A stretch of DNA of 64,000 nucleotides from Pseudovibrio axinellae (GCF_900110875.1 NZ_FOFM01000010.1:55401-119400); one strand, 5' to 3'. Numbered from the stretch's first letter, positions 33,099 through 40,711 are shown. The notes: a model not told the origin generated them from the sequence alone. A program made the numbers and translations.

Positions 33099-34254
33099 TA
33101 TATGTTTCCCAAAGGTCTAAGTTGTCACATTTGTAGATGCAGGGCTCATTGATCACGACATGGACGCCGACTTGCCGCAGATTGGCAGCGCATTGTTCGG
33201 CAGCTTTCGTTCCAGGCGGCTCCCCAACCTTCTCACCCTCTGAGATTGCGTTATCGCTATCAGGGAAAATATCGGAGCGCTCAACAAACCCGGGCGCTTC
33301 GAACGTCACCATGCCGCTGGTGCTCATAGTGGCCCACATGGGATAACGGAAGTCATGAAGCGCCCAATTTCCAAGCGCAGTTTCGCCACCCTCCAACAGA
33401 CCTATGCGCGAGGCATCGCCCCCTATTCTGCAGGCCGCGCCGGAGGACGCAGCGAACATAACCTTGGCATTCGGAATGGTGTCATTCGTCTGCGTGATCT
33501 TCACACCCATGGCAGCATCCAAAAAAATGCGTTGCAGAGAAACGATGTCTCCAAATGGGTCCTGAAGGAAAAACACCAGAGCCGGAAAAGACGGCCCCTT
33601 CTTGATCAGTTTTTCGTCGCGGTACTGACGCAGGTTTTCCATCTCAAGGCCTGGATGAAACCCAATGTGTTCGCGCAGGTCAGTCGGCCATGCGGATACG
33701 GGAGGTAGTCTGCGTTGCCCCTGTCCTGCGCCACACAGATACTGTTCAGCAGCAGTGTCCAAGATTGGCCGGCACTGCTTTGCTATCTCCGCAGCTGTAA
33801 CGGCCTTGCGCTGTGCGCGCTCCAAAACCGCCTGCTCTCGTTCCTGTCTCGTGCGCTCCCTGGCTTCCCGGTCTTTGGCTTGGCGGGCCTCTCGCTCTTT
33901 ACGATCTTCTTCAGTTTCTTGCCTGTCGTCGATCCCAAGCCAACCACGCGCCCATTTAAAAGCTTCTCGGTATCCTTCAGCCGATTTGGGCTCATATCCC
34001 AACGCATAGGCCACAAGCTCAACAGAGCCACCTCCAATCTGCTGAGAAAAGCGATACCATTGGCCTTGCCTGTCTCCATCCAGATTGACTGTAAAGGAAG
34101 AGCTGATGCGCTTCCCCTTCTTAGCTGGTGTCATCAGGCCTTTGTGTTTATTGGAGGGGTCGGTGATCCAGCCCCCGTAAAAGTAGTCGCAAATCTGAGC
34201 GATACGGCTATTAAGAAGCTCGCGGATCTCGGTCGCAACATCGTTTTGTCTCAA
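33067..34254 (-). CDS. TOPRIM primase-like protein
   Basis: 395 residues, start at a TTG (34252-34254) preceded by GGGGAGGCGG, with its first base inside the stop of the 78-residue gene. The N-terminal part has RISSSFTVNLDGDRQGQWYR, a phage primase/DnaG-like region. Residues 100-150 are a charged E/R coiled stretch. The C-terminal TOPRIM domain shows LLEGGETALGNWALHDFRYP and DSDNAISEGEKVGEPPGTKA, with the expected E and D-x-D residues. It would prime synthesis with the DnaB-like helicase. Confidence 0.82.
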   Translation of the reverse strand: MRQNDVATEIRELLNSRIAQICDYFYGGWITDPSNKHKGLMTPAKKGKRISSSFTVNLDGDRQGQWYRFSQQIGGGSVELVAYALGYEPKSAEGYREAFKWARGWLGIDDRQETEEDRKEREARQAKDREARERTRQEREQAVLERAQRKAVTAAEIAKQCRPILDTAAEQYLCGAGQGQRRLPPVSAWPTDLREHIGFHPGLEMENLRQYRDEKLIKKGPSFPALVFFLQDPFGDIVSLQRIFLDAAMGVKITQTNDTIPNAKVMFAASSGAACRIGGDASRIGLLEGGETALGNWALHDFRYPMWATMSTSGMVTFEAPGFVERSDIFPDSDNAISEGEKVGEPPGTKAAEQCAANLRQVGVHVVINEPCIYKCDNLDLWETYSAFEQRHPAA

Positions 34255-34487
34255 TGTTTCCGCCTCCCCTTATCTTCGTCCACGCGCCGGATCTCGTAGT
34301 TCCTTAGATGGTACTCAGCTGCGTAGAGCATTCGAAGAAACTGGGCGACCCCCTCTCCTTCAAAGTGCATTTGGAATTCACGAACCGGTGCACCGTTCCG
34401 GTCTTTTGCCCTGCACTGCAATTCACCCAAAAAGATCTGGATGTCATGCAACGGAATCTGAGAGGCACGCTGTTTAGGTTGAGCCAA
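34251..34487 (-). CDS. 78-residue protein of the replication operon
   Basis: Small protein with a central beta-like segment (REFQMHFEGEGVAQFLRMLY) and a basic C-terminus (RRVDEDKGRRKH). Located between the methylase and primase genes, with overlaps or no gap on both sides. Not recognised. Confidence 0.6.
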   Translation of the reverse strand: MAQPKQRASQIPLHDIQIFLGELQCRAKDRNGAPVREFQMHFEGEGVAQFLRMLYAAEYHLRNYEIRRVDEDKGRRKH

Positions 34488-36062
34488 TCACGCTGCCTCC
34501 GCTCTAACAATCATCTCCGGGCAGTTGGCCTGCGACAGAGCTTTGGCCCATGGAGGGGGAACACCGTTCCCGCACTTGGCAACCTGCTCCTCTTTCGAAA
34601 AAGGTTTGCCGTTATGCTCAAAGTCGATGATATGGCCCTCTGGGTAGCCGTTGGCCCTGTAAAGCTCCCGGCTCGTGAGCATTCGCATTCCAATATCGGT
34701 GATGACATATGGCTCACCGCTGATCTCGACACTCACTAAACCAAAGCGGTCTTTGGTTGTTGTCGTTCCAATAGGCCTTGAAAGCTTCTGCCCTACGCTA
34801 GTGCCATAATAGGCCGTCAGGAAAGAGCGCACCTCCGCAATATGGTTGCCGCCTGCTGTGTTGGTAGGCATGGGCTGGTCAACAGATCTTCCGTGCTTGC
34901 AGCTTCCTCGCATCATCGTGAGGTGACTGGTAACAAGCCCGTACCGGCGAGCAGTGGTCAGAGTATGGAGTGGACTGTCTGGGAGATGACCGCGTATCTC
35001 CCCATCACGCTTCTGGCCATAATATTTGTGCAAAAAAGCAGCCACCAAAGCAGAACCACCACCGCCACCAGCAGTTACAGTCCCAAGAGGGTCTGTGATA
35101 TCAGCACATTTGGAGTTACCGTACTGCCGGTCAACACAAGGAATCACAAGTGCCCTGCACCCACCTTTTTCTGTTTTGATGGTCGTCATGGGTCTTCTCA
35201 AAGGTTCCAATCTGCCACCATGACTCATGTTGAGAATGAAAGGTTCCTGAGCATCGATGACAAACTTCTGTATGCCCGCCGCAATGCGCTTCATTGTCTT
35301 TGGAACCAGAGGCTTCTTCCGGTTGAAGATCGATTTACAGGGAATGGACCAGTCAATACATTCTGCTGCTGTGCGCCAAGGTCTCAGGCCAGATCCAACA
35401 AACTCTGCTTTGTTTGGGTCTCCATGTGTTGGCGCAGGCCAAACAATCGGCTTTCCATCCCTTCTTGCAATGATAAACAAGCGTTTTCGGATAGTCGGCG
35501 CCCCATAGTCACTCGCTCTTAGAACTCTGACTTCGAGCTTGTATCCGAGCTTACGCAGAGCTTCACACCACTGTTCAAACGTCTCACCTGCCCGAGACTT
35601 TATTTGATTTCCTTCATCATCCAGCGGCCCCCAGCCTTTGAACTCAACCACATTTTCAACCATGATGACCCGAGGGCGTTTAGCCTTGAGTTTCTGGCAG
35701 AAGTGTACAATTGACCAGGCCAGCATACGCACTTCCGGCGAGAGAATACGCTTGCCCCCAGCACGCGAAAAGTGCCTGCAATCAGGTGAGGCCCATAGCA
35801 AACCAACTGGGCGACCGTTGGTATGGGTCTTAAGGTCGACGTCCCAGACGCTTTCTGTCAGATGGATCGTGTCTGGATGGTTCTGCGCATGCATCGCCAG
35901 CGCTTTGTCACAATGATTGATCGCAATATCGGGAGAGCGGCCAAGTGCTTGCTCGATGCCTGTAGAGGCACCACCACCACCCGCAAAAGCGTCAATGATC
36001 AGCTCTTCGTGCGGATATACTGGCGACTGAAAACTTTCAAACTGAAACAGATCTTGCATCAC
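34488..36062 (-). CDS. DNA cytosine-5 methyltransferase
   Basis: 524 residues. Motif I IDAFAGGGGASTGIEQALG (23-41); motif IV is ASPDC with catalytic Cys95 (WASPDCRHFSRAGGKR), the S-P-D-C variant of the usual P-P-C seen in phage enzymes. Motif VI is MVENVVE (ENV 136-138), motif VIII RKRLFIIARRDG, motif IX/X ANGYPEGH and GNGVPPPWAKAL. The region between VIII and IX is long (about 250 residues) and would hold target recognition. Likely protects phage DNA from host restriction. Confidence 0.93.
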   Translation of the reverse strand: MMQDLFQFESFQSPVYPHEELIIDAFAGGGGASTGIEQALGRSPDIAINHCDKALAMHAQNHPDTIHLTESVWDVDLKTHTNGRPVGLLWASPDCRHFSRAGGKRILSPEVRMLAWSIVHFCQKLKAKRPRVIMVENVVEFKGWGPLDDEGNQIKSRAGETFEQWCEALRKLGYKLEVRVLRASDYGAPTIRKRLFIIARRDGKPIVWPAPTHGDPNKAEFVGSGLRPWRTAAECIDWSIPCKSIFNRKKPLVPKTMKRIAAGIQKFVIDAQEPFILNMSHGGRLEPLRRPMTTIKTEKGGCRALVIPCVDRQYGNSKCADITDPLGTVTAGGGGGSALVAAFLHKYYGQKRDGEIRGHLPDSPLHTLTTARRYGLVTSHLTMMRGSCKHGRSVDQPMPTNTAGGNHIAEVRSFLTAYYGTSVGQKLSRPIGTTTTKDRFGLVSVEISGEPYVITDIGMRMLTSRELYRANGYPEGHIIDFEHNGKPFSKEEQVAKCGNGVPPPWAKALSQANCPEMIVRAEAA

Positions 36063-36703
36063 ACCGCCTTTTTCTGCGCGAACAGATCTTGAGGTGAATT
36101 TTCCAAGTGAAGGTGAAAGGCGATCAGGAGACCTTCAGCTGCATCGCCACTCTTTTGTGGGTAGCCCAGCTCGGAGCACAGCTCCTTAGCGCGATTTTTG
36201 TACCAAGTGGTCGGTGTGGTTTTTGAACTCTTTGGTGGTTTGCCGACCCCTGTTGTACTGCGCCAACTTTGAGATGGAACGTAGACTACTGGAACATTGC
36301 GCTGCACCGCCAGCTTGACTGACAGCATCACTAAACCATTCAAAAAGTGAACTACGTCGAAAGACGTTCCACCAACCGTGATTTCCTTGACCTTCTGAAA
36401 CTCCATGCGATTGTCGCCAAGCGAATTCTGATCGTCTTCTTTGACTTTCTTCGTACGCGTAGGGTTGCCAGGTAAGGGTTGTTCAACACCAATTGAGTCA
36501 GGCTTGAGCTTGACCAGAAGCGCGTCTAAATTTTGACAATACCAATGCCCAACACGGCCAGAGTAAGCAGCATCAATCTTGCCGCGAACCAGCCCAAAGG
36601 GTGGCTTGATGGGACACCTGAGGGTGCCCGCATCAACTTCATCGGGTGAGTACAATCCCCACCCAGTACAGGATTTGGAAACATCTAACCCAAGGAAGCG
36701 CAT
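36059..36703 (-). CDS. RuvC-like Holliday junction resolvase family protein
   Basis: 214 residues of the RNase H-fold resolvase type. It starts MRFLGLDVSKSCTGWGLY with Asp7. The second acidic residue is Glu74 (DSIGVEQPLPG), and the C-terminal acidic cluster is around KSGDAAEGLLIAFHLH. This matches RuvC/phage resolvase geometry (D, E, D/D). It probably resolves branched DNA before packaging. Overlaps both neighbours by 1-4 bases. Confidence 0.82.
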   Translation of the reverse strand: MRFLGLDVSKSCTGWGLYSPDEVDAGTLRCPIKPPFGLVRGKIDAAYSGRVGHWYCQNLDALLVKLKPDSIGVEQPLPGNPTRTKKVKEDDQNSLGDNRMEFQKVKEITVGGTSFDVVHFLNGLVMLSVKLAVQRNVPVVYVPSQSWRSTTGVGKPPKSSKTTPTTWYKNRAKELCSELGYPQKSGDAAEGLLIAFHLHLENSPQDLFAQKKAV

Positions 36704-37284
36704 CAGTCCTCCTCGGTCTGAGCAGCAAGAGCAGCATCCATTGGATCTGGATCACCACTATCTGGATCGCCTTTCACGAGTTCCGGGGCCGCATCCGGGC
36801 CTTTCTTCGGCTCCATGGAAAGAACAACACGTCGCTCTTCCGCGCCTTTATTCCAGCCTTCCATCCATTTCTGACCGGCATCTGAGCCCAAATCATGAGG
36901 GTTTTCATTTTGATTTTCACCAAGACGGCCTGCGGAAAGACCACTTACATAAGCGCGTTCATCAACTGGCGCTAAAGTGGTGTCGGTAAAATTGAACAGC
37001 TCAAGCTGGTCTTTGGTAAGCTCAATACCGCACAGCCGCAGATACCGGACAGTTTCGCAGACCTCTTCAACCCAGTCCTTCGTTTTATCATCGCCCTTCT
37101 TCAGTAAGGAGAGTGCTTTTTTTGCAGCCTGCAGGTTCAGTCCGGCAGCCTCCGCTTTCGAGTATTCAGCGCGCATCTCTCCTTGCGAGCTGGCTGCTGT
37201 GTCCGCGACCTTGCGCAGCTTGGAGAGCGTTGTAGTAACAACCGCATCTTGTGGGGGTTCATTCACTAAGGTGGTGTCAGACAT
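36703..37284 (-). CDS. protein with ribosome-modulation-factor-like motif
   Basis: 193 residues from ATG 37284 (MSDTTLVNEPPQDAV); an ATG at 37311 adds nine residues. N-terminal half is coiled-coil (KLRKVADTAASSQGEMRAEY). Residues 125-160 hold YVSGLSAGRLGENQNENPHD, then GSDAGQKWMEGW, which follows the RMF pattern A-x-x-x-G-x-x-A-G-x ... N-P-(x)n-W-x-x-G-W. Such RMF-like segments occur in several phage proteins, and their role is unclear. The C-terminus is acidic and disordered. Encoded between the methylase and resolvase genes. Confidence 0.7.
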   Translation of the reverse strand: MSDTTLVNEPPQDAVVTTTLSKLRKVADTAASSQGEMRAEYSKAEAAGLNLQAAKKALSLLKKGDDKTKDWVEEVCETVRYLRLCGIELTKDQLELFNFTDTTLAPVDERAYVSGLSAGRLGENQNENPHDLGSDAGQKWMEGWNKGAEERRVVLSMEPKKGPDAAPELVKGDPDSGDPDPMDAALAAQTEED

Positions 37285-37346
37285 GCTTGTCCTCTTTGGG
37301 TTCGGGGGCAAAATTCCAAATCAGGTATTCTTGAGCAGGCAGCAGA

Positions 37347-37922
37347 TCAGGCAGCGAACTTGTGAACTTCGTCGCCCCAGGCAGTCCAGCCGGGTCGCAC
37401 CTGTCTGGAGAACAGATCCAGACGGTTAAAGGCATCTGGGCATAGGCGTTCAGCTGTTGCGTAAGCTTCTTCAGGTTTCCGCGAATGGTCTCTGCGCAGG
37501 CCCTCAACGACAGAGCGGACATTGTTTGCAAACCTGGGCTTACCAATCTTTCCTATGAGAAAAGGCTCCCCTGCAGAGCGCAGGCAGTATCCGGTACCAA
37601 ACCCCAAAGTGCGCCGTTCCAACCTCTTGTTGTAAGTGTACTTCACCCAATGACCGGCAGTTACGAACTTGAATCCCCAGGCATCCATCAGTTGGAACGC
37701 CTGCGGCAGCATCGGGTTTGTCGCCCATAACCACAGGCAACAATCCTTTTGAGAAAAGTTGCTGAGCGGCAAGGTCATGATGTCCTCAACCTTCAAGCAC
37801 GTGTACTTGCTGGAGGCATTCTTGTGCTCGCCCTTCTTTGACCAATTCTCATACTTCCACGGGGGATCAGCCATGATCAGGTCATAGGAAAGCGGAACCA
37901 GTCCGCTCACATCCCAGATCAA
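37347..37922 (-). CDS. MT-A70 family adenine DNA methyltransferase
   Basis: 191 residues. DPPW catalytic motif (D19-W22, LIMADPPWKYENW), then W-L-W-A-T-N-P-M-L-P, a G-F-K-F-V-T-A-G-H-W-V-K segment and a SAM-related RRTLGFGTGYCLRSAGEPFL. These are the hallmarks of phage MT-A70 enzymes that methylate adenine N6. Overlaps the Cro-like gene by 4 bases, so it is the second gene of the early minus operon. Confidence 0.93.
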   Translation of the reverse strand: MIWDVSGLVPLSYDLIMADPPWKYENWSKKGEHKNASSKYTCLKVEDIMTLPLSNFSQKDCCLWLWATNPMLPQAFQLMDAWGFKFVTAGHWVKYTYNKRLERRTLGFGTGYCLRSAGEPFLIGKIGKPRFANNVRSVVEGLRRDHSRKPEEAYATAERLCPDAFNRLDLFSRQVRPGWTAWGDEVHKFAA

Positions 37923-38179
37923 TTCGCACCCCGGCTCGCGCCACGGCTATTTGGATGAAACGAGAGGTAGACCTGTTCCAGTGTGTACTCAGACATTTCA
38001 GCGATAAGCCAGTAAAAATCTGGATTTGGTTTGGTTTTTTGTGACCGCCAGTTTGCAATCGTAGATCCACTCACTTGAGTACCAAAGCGCTCTTTTATTT
38101 TCCCGATAATCTTCCGTGGAGGGCCTGCCCTCTCCCAAATCCGCTCTACCGATGGGAGCTCACAAGGAGTATCATTCAT
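37919..38179 (-). CDS. Cro-like/HTH protein, first gene of the minus early operon
   Basis: 86 residues from ATG 38179 (MNDTPCELPSVERIWERAGP); the longer upstream frame is not credible because it would cross its own promoter. The region IIGKIKERFGTQVSGSTIAN, then W-R-S-Q-K-T-K, is a probable DNA-binding helix-turn-helix. It is transcribed away from the repressor, from a promoter overlapping an operator, as lambda cro is. It probably blocks the repressor promoter during lytic growth. Confidence 0.6.
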   Translation of the reverse strand: MNDTPCELPSVERIWERAGPPRKIIGKIKERFGTQVSGSTIANWRSQKTKPNPDFYWLIAEMSEYTLEQVYLSFHPNSRGASRGAN

Positions 38180-38231
38180 GCGAAATACCTCTATTGGTTC
38201 AGAAACACCCTCTACAACGGGCCAACCTAAA

Positions 38232-38247
38232 TTGGCGTTTAAGCCAA
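38232..38247. promoter_or_regulatory. operator 1, TTGGC-N6-GCCAA
   Basis: TTGGCGTTTAAGCCAA, perfect 5-bp arms. It overlaps the -10 of the Cro-operon promoter, so binding by the repressor would block it. Confidence 0.7.
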
Positions 38248-38274
38248 TATATTTTGACAAAAAGCAAAATGCAA
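38246..38274 (-). promoter_or_regulatory. sigma70-type promoter for the minus early operon
   Basis: On the minus strand, -35 TTGCAT (38269-38274), 17-bp spacer, -10 TATATT (38246-38251). The -10 abuts operator 1. Transcription would enter the Cro-like gene about 60 bases downstream. Confidence 0.7.
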
Positions 38275-38292
38275 GAGTGAAAAATTCAGCAT

Positions 38293-38309
38293 TTGGCGCC
38301 AAAAGCCAA
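38293..38309. promoter_or_regulatory. operator 2, TTGGC-N7-GCCAA
   Basis: TTGGCGCCAAAAGCCAA; the first ten bases are a perfect palindrome TTGGCGCCAA. It lies upstream of the repressor -10, near where a -35 would be. Confidence 0.65.
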
Positions 38310-38330
38310 AATATTCCAAATAAATTAATG

Positions 38331-38336
38331 TATAAT
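38331..38336 (+). promoter_or_regulatory. TATAAT -10 box of the repressor promoter
   Basis: A consensus TATAAT ends 7 bases before the repressor ATG (38343), so the start site would fall at or beside the A of ATG. The -35 region is poor, suggesting activator dependence. Confidence 0.65.
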
Positions 38337-38342
38337 GCCAGC

Positions 38343-38756
38343 ATGACTAGAGGTGAAAGAATTATTCAAAAGCGTAAGGAGCTTTCCTGGAGCCGCGTCA
38401 AGCTGGCAGACGTGTCTTGCGTTGGCTATGACCGACTGAACAAGCTTGAACGCGATATGACAAAGGAACCCCGTGGCGACACTCTCAACAAAATTGCGAG
38501 AAGCCTCGGTGTTTCAGTGCACTATTTGGAAACTGGCGAAGAACGAGATCCAAACTTGGACAGTGAAGAACTTCACTACGCCATTCAGGGCAACTTAGAT
38601 GGCGGAAACGGAGTACTCGCTAAAAAAGCCTGGGAAGCAGCCGAGGCTATTGAGGAACGCGTATACGGTAAACAACGCGGAGGTATGGACTTCCTGCTGG
38701 AAACCTATGAACGAATACTCAAGCGACTGATAAATGATAAAGATGAAACAAAGTAA
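38343..38756 (+). CDS. phage repressor, XRE-type HTH
   Basis: 137 residues from ATG 38343; an in-frame upstream start lies within the operator region and is rejected. Residues 1-60 form an XRE helix-turn-helix (MTRGERIIQKRKELSWSRVK, LADVSCVGYDRLNKLERD). A middle segment follows (LNKIARSLGVSVHYLETGEE), the usual repressor/XRE continuation. No LexA-like S24 peptidase domain is visible, so induction would not be by simple RecA-stimulated self-cleavage. The C-terminus is a helical domain (GVLAKKAWEAAEAIEERVYG). Divergent from the Cro-like gene; a terminator follows. Confidence 0.78.
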   Translation: MTRGERIIQKRKELSWSRVKLADVSCVGYDRLNKLERDMTKEPRGDTLNKIARSLGVSVHYLETGEERDPNLDSEELHYAIQGNLDGGNGVLAKKAWEAAEAIEERVYGKQRGGMDFLLETYERILKRLINDKDETK

Positions 38757-38760
38757 ATCA

Positions 38761-38785
38761 GCCGCCAACTAGGGCGGCTTTTTTC
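38761..38785 (+). terminator. terminator after the repressor
   Basis: GCCGCC, loop AACTAG, GGCGGC, six T. The loop is the same as in the 14803-14826 terminator. Confidence 0.88.
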
Positions 38786-38818
38786 TTGACTACCGTAGAG
38801 GTTACCCAACCTCAAGCG

Positions 38819-38891
38819 CATGCTCTCTGAGCATGAATTAAGAAAATCTTCACTCAAAACCTCAAAAACCTAATGACACTTTAATAAAGTG
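38819..38891. repeat. two small palindromes between repressor and next gene
   Basis: CATGCTC-TCT-GAGCATG (38819-38835) and CACTTTAATAAAGTG (38877-38891). They precede the 84-residue gene and could be protein binding sites or an RNA hairpin. Confidence 0.5.
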
Positions 38892-38918
38892 GCTTTTGGA
38901 ATTTCCTTGCGAGGAACA

Positions 38919-39173
38919 ATGTATTTGAAATTAGTATCGGAAGACCTCGATCTTCAAAAGAAAGACCCTTTACCTATCGAAGATCGTTTTATGCAGCTCG
39001 TTGAATGGGCAGAGGATGAGGGTATTGAAGTCCTGCTGTTCTCATTCATTAAGTCACGCTTTGACAAGATAGACCTGGAAGACCTGTCAGCTCGCGAAAA
39101 AGAGATTACCTACGAGCATAATAGAAGAGCCGTTGTCATGACACGATATAACCGTTGTCATGGCACGATATAA
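38919..39173 (+). CDS. small acidic protein, unknown
   Basis: 84 residues from ATG 38919 with GCGAGGAAC before it. Helical and acidic (LQKKDPLPIEDRFMQLVEWA, EDEGIEVLLFSFIK). The last 14 codons lie in a tandem 22-bp duplication (39131-39174), which has altered the C-terminus (MTRYNRCHGTI). Not recognised. Confidence 0.55.
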   Translation: MYLKLVSEDLDLQKKDPLPIEDRFMQLVEWAEDEGIEVLLFSFIKSRFDKIDLEDLSAREKEITYEHNRRAVVMTRYNRCHGTI

Positions 39174-39174
39174 C
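39131..39174 (+). repeat. 22-bp tandem duplication
   Basis: The units 39131-39152 and 39153-39174 are identical except for one base (A or G). Each contains CGTTGTCATG and CACGATATAAC. It forms the 3' end of the 84-residue gene, just before the next gene start (39188). Confidence 0.9.
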
Positions 39175-39187
39175 CGCGAGACCTCAT

Positions 39188-39658
39188 ATGACCACCATCA
39201 TTAACTACCCAACCAACATCGCTGAGCAAGGGCTTTTGGGGAGCCAAGCAGCGCAACTATTTGAAACGTGGAGAGAAAATAGCTTTTGTCTCAATCACAA
39301 CTTCTTAGAGTTGCTGCCATACCTCAACCATTTCGCAAACCCGATGGATAACGCAGGCGTAACCGACATCTTGATGGTCGGTGATAAATCATACCTGGCC
39401 AGTGTCTATGGCGCATCGTGGACCAACGATTCCCCACTGAAACGGGCACAAGTTGACCCTGTCTTGATGAAAACAGTGTCGACGGACTATGAGATTTCCG
39501 CTCAAAGTCTGGCCCCAAGGCTGGATCTTCTTTGCACACCGATTGCGTTGCCCCAAGGCGGAGTGGAGTTTGTTCACTACTTCAGAATCATCCTGCCATT
39601 CCGCCTAAAGCACGGCAATATCACGCTATTTTCTTATGCCAGCCCAGTTCATCAATAA
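39188..39658 (+). CDS. protein with possible PAS-type fold, unknown
   Basis: 156 residues from ATG 39188. N-terminal helix (EQGLLGSQAAQLFETWRENS), then an alternating beta pattern DILMVGDKSYLASVYGASWT, a central LAPRLDLLCTPIALPQGGVE and VHYFRIILPF. The order of strands and helices is like a single PAS domain, which would bind a small ligand. Its 3' end overlaps that of the convergent GNAT gene by 38 bases. Family assignment is tentative. Confidence 0.4.
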   Translation: MTTIINYPTNIAEQGLLGSQAAQLFETWRENSFCLNHNFLELLPYLNHFANPMDNAGVTDILMVGDKSYLASVYGASWTNDSPLKRAQVDPVLMKTVSTDYEISAQSLAPRLDLLCTPIALPQGGVEFVHYFRIILPFRLKHGNITLFSYASPVHQ

Positions 39659-40331
39659 CAAGCCGAGCCAAATCGGCTGTCTCATCGCATGTGATAGCGA
39701 CAAGTCCAAGGTCATTTGGAATTTCTGCTGGTGCTCTTTCCCAATTGAGCGCCTTCAAATAAGCACGTGTCCAGCCATATTGCTGGGGGCCAACCTTCAT
39801 GTGTTTTGATGTGAGGAAAGCGTAGATGAACCCTACCCCCCACATCTGAACAGATAATAAAATTGCCAATTTAACCAGTGCCTTAGCCGCTTTCAAATTA
39901 CGAAGATCTGGGCGTACCCACAGCTCTCCCACATAGGAGATTTCGTGCATAGGTTGCCGTGCATAAGCTGGAACCGCGTCAACCAGGGCCGCAGCTCCAC
40001 TCTCGCTTGTATAAATCCGCCCAAAATAATTCTGCAGATATTCTCCCAGGCACTGCCCGCCTAGGTTGTCTTTACGTGCAGCAATACTGGCTACGCATTC
40101 ACCACCGTCATCACTTAACGAAATCCCAAAAAACCCGGCTGGTGTGAAGGAGTTCAGTGAAAGACTCATGTTTTCACCGAGCTTTGATTTGGCGCTTTTT
40201 TCTATTACGTTTGAGAATTCTTTATGAGACCTATGAAAATCAAGAAAAAAATTCCTATCTTTCAATTCAGTTGATAATAGCGAAATTGCTTCACTTATTT
40301 CTATAGGATTTAGATACACCATTACTACCAT
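39621..40331 (-). CDS. GNAT-fold acyltransferase-like protein
   Basis: 236 residues (alternative ATG 40322 with GGAATGG before it). The central part matches the acyl-CoA-binding core of GNAT: ISYVGELWVRPDLRNLKAAK, then A-L-V-K-L-A, then WGVGFIYAFLTSKHMKVGPQ, in the position of the splayed beta-4/beta-5 strands. The N-terminal 90 residues are poorly conserved. It is convergent with the possible PAS-fold gene and stands in the lysogeny control region. Acetylation of a protein, an amino sugar, or synthesis of an acylated signal are all possible. Confidence 0.6.
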   Translation of the reverse strand: MVVMVYLNPIEISEAISLLSTELKDRNFFLDFHRSHKEFSNVIEKSAKSKLGENMSLSLNSFTPAGFFGISLSDDGGECVASIAARKDNLGGQCLGEYLQNYFGRIYTSESGAAALVDAVPAYARQPMHEISYVGELWVRPDLRNLKAAKALVKLAILLSVQMWGVGFIYAFLTSKHMKVGPQQYGWTRAYLKALNWERAPAEIPNDLGLVAITCDETADLARLVIDELGWHKKIA

Positions 40332-40657
40332 TCCAATATCAATTTACTCTCTGTCGGCAGGCTAGACCTGAGCTGAGTCGGGCAGACGAGACCCAAACCC
40401 GTTTAAAAAAACAGGTTGGCCGTCACCCGTGCAACGTATCTGCCGTATAGGCTGAGCCATCGCTTTGCCGGGGGCGCCAGCACAATAACCAAGCTGGACA
40501 CCGGGGTACTTTTTCGGCTGGATTGCCGGAGGTACGGGCACACCCCTCTCGACGAGACCCGTAAGCGCTTAACCTCATTCCCATCCATCGCGCTGTAGTT
40601 TCTATGCAAGTCGGACCGGTTTCCGCTTGAACTTGCACGCTAGTGGTAATTCCAAAA

Positions 40658-40672
40658 TTGGCTAAAAGTCAA
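40658..40672. promoter_or_regulatory. operator-like repeat a, TTGGC-N5-GTCAA
   Basis: TTGGCTAAAAGTCAA. First of three 15-base elements ahead of the recombination operon. Confidence 0.6.
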
Positions 40673-40688
40673 TCCATCGTCAAAAAAA

Positions 40689-40703
40689 TTGGATTTTAGA
40701 CAA
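40689..40703. promoter_or_regulatory. operator-like repeat b
   Basis: TTGGATTTTAGACAA; its reverse complement TTGTCTAAAATCCAA aligns with repeats a and c. Confidence 0.5.
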
Positions 40704-40711
40704 AAAAATGT

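Noticed and set aside
33715..34299. 194-residue plus-strand ORF opposite the primase gene
   Set aside because: Serine/cysteine/leucine-rich composition typical of an antisense shadow; the primase on the other strand has clear domains.
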